A stretch of DNA of 64,000 nucleotides from JAAYBF01 sp963716445. GTDB lineage: Bacteria; Actinomycetota; Thermoleophilia; Solirubrobacterales; Thermoleophilaceae. The notes beneath the pieces were generated by a model, which was not told where the DNA came from, did no database searches, and was given only the letters and a program-made list of their open reading frames with translations. The translations under genes were made by a program, and so were the position numbers. Shown one piece after another: positions 58,847 to 64,000 of the stretch. The first letter of the stretch is position 1. Each line of letters opens with the position of its first letter. The stretch is from NCBI GenBank assembly GCA_963716445.1, contig OY970313.1, positions 1,178,001 through 1,242,000 of the forward strand, in the 5' to 3' direction.

Positions 58847-60454
58847 CTACGTTCCGGCGCCGCTCACCTGGCGAGACGAGGCCGCAGTGGGCGAGAGGTA
58901 CTCGTGAACGAAACGCACGATCGTCGCGCCCTCCCCGACCGCGGTCGCGCAGCGCTTGATCGAGCCGGCGCGGACGTCGCCCGCTGCGTAGACGCCCGGG
59001 ACGCTCGTTTCGAGCAAGCCGTCCGCACCGGCTTCGGGGCCGGTGAGGACAAACCCCTTGGAGTCGCGGGCAACCGTGTCGCCGAGCCAATCGGTGCATG
59101 GAGTGGCGCCCAGGAATAGAAAGAGATAGGAGAGCGGTAGCCGCGTGTCATCGGCGAGGGTGACGGCGTCGAGGCGCCCATCGTCGCCGTGCAGCTCGGC
59201 GACTTCGCTGCGGTCGCGAACCGCGACGCCGTAGCGATCGAGCTCCGCGATCAGGTAGTTGGACATCGTTTCGCGGAGGTTTGCGCGGCGGTGCAGGAGG
59301 GTGACGAGCGCACCCCCTCGCGCTAGCCAGACGGCGGCCTGGGCAGCCGAGTTGCCGCCGCCGATCACCCCGACCCGCTGTCCGCCGCAGAGCTGCCCCT
59401 CGGGCGGCCCGGCCGCATAGAAGACGCTAATCCCCTCGTAGCGGTCGAGGTCCGCCACGGGCAGGCGCCGGTAATCGGCGCCCGTGGCGAGCAACACGGC
59501 TCGCGCCGCTACCTCGTTGCCCTCCTCGAGCCTGACGACGTGGCGCTCGGCACCGGGCTCAAGCGCGCGGGCACGGTAAGGCGTCGCCGCGCGGGCACCG
59601 AACTTCCGCGCCTGGGTGACCGCGCGGCTGGTCAGTTCGGTGCCGCTGATGCCCGCCGGAAAGCCGAGGTAATTCTCGATCCGCCGTGAGGTTCCCGCCT
59701 GGCCACCGAGGACGGTGCTCTCCACCACCAGTGTGTCGAGGCCCTCCGAGGCGCCGTAGACAGCCGCGCCGAGACCCGCCGGCCCACCGCCGACGACAAG
59801 GAGATCGACCTCCTCGCGGGTCGCCAACTCCAACCCGATCCCGAGTGCCCGCGACAGCTCCCCATTACTCGGCCGCCGTAGCTCCGTGCCGCCAGGGAGC
59901 CGCACAAGTGGGAGGTCACCGGGTTCAGCCCGCTCGAGCAGCGCCGCCGCCTCCAGGTCCTCAGCGGGGTCGACCCAGGAATGGGGGAGCCGCATCTGCC
60001 TGGCGAACTCGAGCAACCGTCGAGTCTCGGCCGAATCGCGCGGGCCGAGGATCTCGATCCCGACCCCCTGCCGTTGCTGCAGCAGCTCGCGCCGCTGGAT
60101 GAACGCGGTGAGGAGCAAGTCGGACAGCGAGCCGTCCTCGAAGAGCAGGCGCCTGAGAGCTTCCCGATCGACGGCGATGTAGCGCATCGGCTCGGTGACG
60201 ATCGCCGTCAGGAAGACGGTCTGCCCGGAGAGGAGGTTCATCTCCCCGAGAAAGCCCGAGGCACCGTGGCGGACGACCTCTTGGCCAGCGCTGTCGAGCA
60301 CTGCGGCCTCCCCCTCGACGATCGCGACGAAGGGGTAGGTCTCGTCGCCGATCTCGAACAGCGTCTCGCCGGCCTCCGCGGTTCGCTCCTCGCCGACCTC
60401 GGCGAGTGTTGCCAGCTGCGAGCTCGACAGCACTCGACTGACCGGGCCGCGCAC
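58847..60454 (-). CDS. cNMP-binding domain fused to a TrxR-like FAD oxidoreductase
   Basis: A 535-residue protein. Residues about 10-130 are a cyclic-nucleotide-binding domain (FLGEMNLLSGQTVFLTAIV, then IAVDREALRRLL). A spacer at about 135-215 holds a degenerate thioredoxin-like region. Residues about 215-525 are thioredoxin-reductase-like, with FAD motif VVGGGPAGLGAAVYGASEG and NAD(P)H motif GVIGGGNSAAQAAVWLARG. Where TrxR has its CxxC pair, this protein reads PPEGQLCGG, so it cannot reduce disulfides the usual way. It lies 4 nt after the UBP zinc-finger gene, with which it likely acts. Confidence 0.88.
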   Translation of the reverse strand: MRGPVSRVLSSSQLATLAEVGEERTAEAGETLFEIGDETYPFVAIVEGEAAVLDSAGQEVVRHGASGFLGEMNLLSGQTVFLTAIVTEPMRYIAVDREALRRLLFEDGSLSDLLLTAFIQRRELLQQRQGVGIEILGPRDSAETRRLLEFARQMRLPHSWVDPAEDLEAAALLERAEPGDLPLVRLPGGTELRRPSNGELSRALGIGLELATREEVDLLVVGGGPAGLGAAVYGASEGLDTLVVESTVLGGQAGTSRRIENYLGFPAGISGTELTSRAVTQARKFGARAATPYRARALEPGAERHVVRLEEGNEVAARAVLLATGADYRRLPVADLDRYEGISVFYAAGPPEGQLCGGQRVGVIGGGNSAAQAAVWLARGGALVTLLHRRANLRETMSNYLIAELDRYGVAVRDRSEVAELHGDDGRLDAVTLADDTRLPLSYLFLFLGATPCTDWLGDTVARDSKGFVLTGPEAGADGLLETSVPGVYAAGDVRAGSIKRCATAVGEGATIVRFVHEYLSPTAASSRQVSGAGT

Positions 60455-60458
60455 TCGG

Positions 60459-60770
60459 CTATCCCAACGGGGAGGGTGGGATGCGCGTTTCTCCCTGCAC
60501 GTCCGGAATCGCGAGCCCGAGCTCGTCCTCGAAGCACCAAGACCACGTCTCGCCGGGCTCGAGCGAGCGGATGAGCGGGTGGCCGCTGCTGCGTGCGTGA
60601 GCGCTGGCGTGACGGTTGGGCGAGTCGTCGCAACAGCCGACCTTTCCGCACTCCAAGCAGATGCGCAGATGCAGCCACTGGCCTCCGATGGCCAAGCACT
60701 CCTCGCAGCCCTCGACCGACTCGGGCAGCCGGGTGATCCGGACGTGATCGAGATGGGTGCAGGAAGTCAC
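60459..60770 (-). CDS. UBP-type zinc-finger protein
   Basis: A 103-residue protein made almost entirely of a ZnF-UBP domain. Zinc ligands appear as CTHL at residues 4-7, CEECL, CLECGKVGCCDDSPNRHA, HARSSGHPL. In eukaryotes this domain binds the free C-terminus of ubiquitin; bacterial versions occur next to TrxR-like flavoproteins with unknown partner. GTG 60770 is preferred over an upstream start at 60797 because TAGGCT lies 8 nt before it and the conserved region begins there. Confidence 0.88.
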   Translation of the reverse strand: MTSCTHLDHVRITRLPESVEGCEECLAIGGQWLHLRICLECGKVGCCDDSPNRHASAHARSSGHPLIRSLEPGETWSWCFEDELGLAIPDVQGETRIPPSPLG

Positions 60771-60778
60771 TCCGACCA

Positions 60779-60784
60779 AGCCTA
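60779..60784 (-). promoter_or_regulatory. -10 element of the UBP operon, leaderless
   Basis: On the minus strand TAGGCT lies 8 nt before GTG 60770. Confidence 0.5.
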
Positions 60785-60902
60785 GAGCGTCGACCACAAC
60801 CGCCAGCGATACGCCGACAAGTCGCGGTCGAGGATCAGGTGTAGGTGGTATTCCTGTTTGCCTGTCGAAGGCGCTAGAGGTAGGAGCCTCGGTATGTCAC
60901 GC

Positions 60903-61661
60903 TCAGCCTGGTTGGTCGAGTTCGCAAACGACCAGCCGCAGCCCGACGTCGAGTTCGTCAGCTTCGCGAAGGTGTCCATGCCGCTCGTCCCAGGCGCCGC
61001 TCTCGAGGTCGTCGCCCAGCTTGGCGATCGCTGCTCGCTCCTGCGCAGCATCCATGCGAGCAAAGCCTGAAGTCGAAGCCCGAACCTCGTTCGCGAGAAC
61101 CAGCTCAGGTCGGGCCCATAGCGCTCCTAGGAAGAGATCGGCGCAGTCCGAGGGAACCCCAACCGTCTCTACTACTCCACCGCCGAGCCAGCCGAGCAGG
61201 CCATCCAGTGGCGGGAAGCGCTCGGCATCGTCTGCGGCGATCTGGGGGGCGTAGTCGCCCAGCCACCAACGCAGGACGTAATCGGGGTCGTAGGTCAGCA
61301 CAACGATGCGCCGGCGAGCGACGCGGCGCATCTCGGCTACCCCGCGTGCGGGATCGTCCCAATGATGGACCGAGAGGATGGCCATGGCTGCGTCCGCGAC
61401 GTCGTCCCGCAGCGGCAGCCGTTCGGCGGAGCCACAGATCGCCCGCACTGCACCGGGCCTGCGCTGGGCGATCATCTCCCGCGATGGCTCGACCGCAATG
61501 ACATCGCGCTCTACGGGCTCATAGGAGCCGGCCCCCGCGCCGACGTTGACGACGCTCTCGGCATCTCCGAGGGCGACCTCGATGCAGGCCGCGATACGAG
61601 GATCGGCCCGCCTCGTCGCGGCATAGCCACGCCCGATCCGGTCGTAGGCGGGCACGCTCAT
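60903..61661 (-). CDS. SAM-dependent methyltransferase, class I
   Basis: A 252-residue class I methyltransferase. Motif I is VVNVGAGAGSYEP near residue 38, the acidic motif II end is VIAVEPSREM, and SAERLPLRDDVADAAMAILSVHHWDD gives motifs III-IV of the UbiE/Methyltransf_11 type. The substrate is unknown. ATG 61661 overlaps the stop of the upstream small gene (ATGA), so the two form an operon. Confidence 0.88.
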   Translation of the reverse strand: MSVPAYDRIGRGYAATRRADPRIAACIEVALGDAESVVNVGAGAGSYEPVERDVIAVEPSREMIAQRRPGAVRAICGSAERLPLRDDVADAAMAILSVHHWDDPARGVAEMRRVARRRIVVLTYDPDYVLRWWLGDYAPQIAADDAERFPPLDGLLGWLGGGVVETVGVPSDCADLFLGALWARPELVLANEVRASTSGFARMDAAQERAAIAKLGDDLESGAWDERHGHLREADELDVGLRLVVCELDQPG

Positions 61662-61921
61662 GGCCTGCTGCGCCCAGTGGCCGACCTGTCCCCGTTGGCC
61701 TGCTGGCGCTCGGCGTCGACGATCCGCTCCATCCGCTCGAGCCGGTCGAGGCGGTCGCCGCCGAGCGCCGACCGGGGTGTCGCGCCGACGCGCGCCAGGC
61801 TGAAGCGGCGCACGCCGTCTGGCTTGCCGTTCGCCGAGGAGCGCGGCACGAGCGTGTAGCGCTTGATGCTGTCCTGGTCTCGCACCTCCACGATGGTGTC
61901 GAGTAGGTCGCCGGCCTCCAT
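61658..61921 (-). CDS. small hypothetical protein
   Basis: An 87-residue hydrophilic protein starting MEAGDLLDTIVEVRDQDSIK. The middle is Arg-rich and the tail (LERMERIVDAERQQANGD) may form a short coiled coil. I do not recognise the family. The 4-bp ATGA overlap with the methyltransferase gene supports it being real, and its codon use is like its neighbours. No ribosome binding site or leaderless hexamer is obvious before the ATG, so the start could be elsewhere. Confidence 0.5.
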   Translation of the reverse strand: MEAGDLLDTIVEVRDQDSIKRYTLVPRSSANGKPDGVRRFSLARVGATPRSALGGDRLDRLERMERIVDAERQQANGDRSATGRSRP

Positions 61922-61984
61922 TCGCCCGGCGTCCAAAGATCTCGGCGAGTGGTTGGACAGCGATCTCCCTGAGAGGATGGGCCG

Positions 61985-62734
61985 ATGGGCGAGGAGCGTC
62001 ATCCCGAGGGCGTGGTGCGCGTGCGCGCCGCGAACCCCTCGCCGCTGACCCTCGACGGCACCAACACGTACGTCGTCGGCGGCTGGGCGGTCGATCCCGG
62101 CCCCGACGACGCCGCGCACCTGCGCGCGGTCCTCGCGGCCGCGGGCGGAAGCCTCGACGGCGTGGTCCTCACCCACACGCACCCCGACCACGCCGAGGGC
62201 GCCGAGCCGCTCGCGGCGCTCGCCGGCGGCGTCCCGGTCGTCCTGCCCGGTGAGGGCGACGACGTCGGACCCTTCACCGCGATCGCCACCCCCGGACACG
62301 CGCCCGACCACGTCTGCCTGCTGCTCGGCGACGACATCTGCTTCGCCGGCGACGTCGTTATGGGCACAGGCAGCGTCTTCATTGGCCTCGGCGAAGGCTC
62401 GCTCTCCGCCTACCTAGACTCGCTCCGCCGCCTGCGCGAGCTCGACCTCGCCGTCATCTGCCCGGGCCACGGCCCCTACGTCTGGGACCCCGCCGCCAAG
62501 CTCGACGAGTACGTCGAGCATCGCCTCCACCGCGAGCGCCTCCTGCTCGAGGCCCTCGACGCCGGTGCCCGCACCGAGGACGCCATGCTCGACCACGCCT
62601 GGGCCGATGTCGCCCCCGAGCTGCGCTTCCCCGCCACTCTCACCCTGCGAGCCCACCTCGAGAAGCTGCGCCAGGAGGGACGGCTGCCCGGTGATCTCGC
62701 CGGTGTCTCTCTCCCTCGACAGCCCGGCTACTAG
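61985..62734 (+). CDS. MBL-fold metallohydrolase, LACTB2-like
   Basis: A 249-residue metallo-beta-lactamase-fold protein. NPSPLTLDGTNTYVVGG near the N-terminus, zinc motif LTHTHPDHAEGAEPL near 60, TPGHAPDHVCLLL near 104, FAGDVVMGTGSVFI near 120 and CPGHGPYVWDP near 160 give the complete ligand set. A C-terminal winged-helix-like part with LPATLTLRAHLEKL-type sequence is typical of LACTB2-like RNA or thioester hydrolases. The substrate is not known. Its stop overlaps the convergent vapC gene by 4 bp. Confidence 0.9.
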   Translation: MGEERHPEGVVRVRAANPSPLTLDGTNTYVVGGWAVDPGPDDAAHLRAVLAAAGGSLDGVVLTHTHPDHAEGAEPLAALAGGVPVVLPGEGDDVGPFTAIATPGHAPDHVCLLLGDDICFAGDVVMGTGSVFIGLGEGSLSAYLDSLRRLRELDLAVICPGHGPYVWDPAAKLDEYVEHRLHRERLLLEALDAGARTEDAMLDHAWADVAPELRFPATLTLRAHLEKLRQEGRLPGDLAGVSLPRQPGY

Positions 62735-63123
62735 GCGCCGAAGACCTCGATCTTCGCCTCGTGCACCGGGGCGGACGCCAGCCGAGCATCGCACGTGACG
62801 ACCGGGAGCGCGAGCGTCTCGGCCAGGGAGACGAAGGCCGCGTCGTAGGCGGTGAGGTTCTCGCGCAGCGCCCAGATCCGGTCGGCCAGCGGGCGGTGGG
62901 AATAACGGCGAATCCTCAGCGCGGCGAAGTCCTGCAGCACGTACTCGGCACGCTCGGTCGTCAGCTTCCCGATTCCGACGAGCCGGCGCAGCGCGTGGAG
63001 CATCTCGACGTCGAGAAGGTGCGGGGCGTGCAGCTCACGCACCCCTGACAGACGTTCGACCAATGCGGCGCTCCGGGGCTCGACGAGCGCGTTGATGGCC
63101 GCGGAGCAGTCGATCACCAGCAT
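62731..63123 (-). CDS. vapC: VapC PIN-domain RNase toxin
   Basis: A 130-residue PIN-domain protein with the four acidic residues of the active site: D5 (VIDCSAAINAL), E40 (LLDVEMLHALRRL), D94 (TAYDAAFVSLAE) and D112 (VTCDARL). VapC toxins cut tRNA or rRNA. The antitoxin gene vapB lies 3 nt upstream on the same strand, the standard order. Confidence 0.93.
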   Translation of the reverse strand: MLVIDCSAAINALVEPRSAALVERLSGVRELHAPHLLDVEMLHALRRLVGIGKLTTERAEYVLQDFAALRIRRYSHRPLADRIWALRENLTAYDAAFVSLAETLALPVVTCDARLASAPVHEAKIEVFGA

Positions 63124-63126
63124 CGG

Positions 63127-63357
63127 TCAGGCGCGATCGCGTCCGGATCGCACCGCCGCGACGGCGTCGGCGACGGTAACGCCTCCGCCTGGTCGCTCGC
63201 CGGCGCGCTGAAGCACCTCGGCGATCGGTGGCCGCTCGGCGGCGATGGCGAGCTCTTCGAGGGCGAAGTCGGAAAGAGACGTCCCAGCGGCCGCTGCCCG
63301 GCTGCGAAGGGATCGGTGGATCTCGTCCGGGACGTTGCGGATCTGGATCGTCTTCAT
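63127..63357 (-). CDS. vapB: VapB antitoxin, FitA-like ribbon-helix-helix
   Basis: A 76-residue antitoxin. The N-terminal MKTIQIRNVPDEIHRSLRSRAAAAGTSLSDFALEEL is a FitA/Arc-type ribbon-helix-helix DNA-binding domain, and the C-terminal half binds VapC. A 17-bp palindrome at 63376-63392 just upstream is the probable operator for autorepression. TAACCT lies 6 nt before the ATG. Confidence 0.93.
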   Translation of the reverse strand: MKTIQIRNVPDEIHRSLRSRAAAAGTSLSDFALEELAIAAERPPIAEVLQRAGERPGGGVTVADAVAAVRSGRDRA

Positions 63358-63363
63358 GGGGCC

Positions 63364-63369
63364 AGGTTA
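63364..63369 (-). promoter_or_regulatory. -10 element of vapBC, leaderless
   Basis: On the minus strand TAACCT lies 6 nt before ATG 63357, inside the small palindrome AGGTT-ACC-AACCT. Confidence 0.5.
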
Positions 63370-63375
63370 CCAACC

Positions 63376-63392
63376 TGCATGTCAGACATGCA
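63376..63392. promoter_or_regulatory. VapB operator palindrome
   Basis: TGCATGTC and GACATGCA are perfect inverted arms around one A, just upstream of the vapB -10. A related half-site, TGCA-CATT-GCATGCA, follows. Confidence 0.65.
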
Positions 63393-63473
63393 CATTGCAT
63401 GCACGATGGTCGCGATCTTCGAGCCCTCGTGTCGCAGTCGAGCGCCAAACGGTTGCTGACGCCGCCGGCCCGG

Positions 63474-63479
63474 TACCCT
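63474..63479 (+). promoter_or_regulatory. -10 element of efp, leaderless
   Basis: TACCCT lies 8 nt before GTG 63488. A possible -35, TTGCTG (63453-63458), is 15 bp upstream. Confidence 0.5.
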
Positions 63480-63487
63480 CGCGAGCC

Positions 63488-64000
<513 letters not shown>

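Overview
The window is high-GC DNA with dense, often overlapping genes, many GTG starts and the gene order of the actinobacterial hisS/alaS/aro region. A monoderm-style type IV pilus cluster without a secretin, an AroK-AroB fusion and an IscU-MnmA fusion suggest a deep-branching member of Actinomycetota. Class Thermoleophilia (Solirubrobacterales or relatives) is the best guess, but it is inferred from gene content, not from a marker tree.

Layout. 1-5760: CBS protein, tRNA(CAT), glutamate formimidoyltransferase, a small membrane protein, MBL hydrolase, hisS and aspS. 5760-6225: a gene-free stretch with intergenic repeats and a candidate structured RNA. 6226-16017: the IscU-MnmA fusion, a degenerate anti-sigma factor, a SigB/SigF-type sigma factor and a peptide-binding lipoprotein are all coupled by overlaps; a second binding protein, two permeases and a fused double ATPase complete an ABC importer. 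16018-19016: an MFS exporter behind a possible uORF/terminator attenuator, then a membrane HD-GYP protein. 19252-24510: alaS-ruvX-mltG-aroE. 24560-29398: pilB, pilT, pilC. 29395-33084: a copper-sensing island (csoR, DUF4396), a VOC protein and a membrane glycosyltransferase. 33302-43873: two near-identical pilins, three minor pilins, pilD, pilM, pilN, pilO and two secreted or membrane accessory proteins. 43925-48194: aroC, aroKB, aroQ, pepP. 48216-63392: about 15 kb of accessory genes lying between pepP and efp, which are neighbours in relatives. They include an SOS mutagenesis cassette (imuB, dnaE2) with a MntA/HepT toxin-antitoxin pair inside it, RelE- and VapBC-type toxin-antitoxin pairs, a decaying flavin-monooxygenase/TetR locus, and a cNMP-FAD oxidoreductase next to a UBP zinc finger. 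63488-64000: efp, cut by the window end.

How it works together. The backbone carries translation (two tRNA synthetase blocks, tRNA thiolation, EF-P), the shikimate pathway (aroE, aroC, aroKB, aroQ) and type IV pili. Two regulatory themes are directly visible. First, at least 17 genes have a TANNNT hexamer 6-10 nt before the start codon and no Shine-Dalgarno sequence, which fits leaderless transcription. Second, many operators are readable as palindromes: LexA boxes, a CsoR site, a TetR-like site and a VapB site. No insertion sequence, CRISPR array, rRNA or phage gene was seen.
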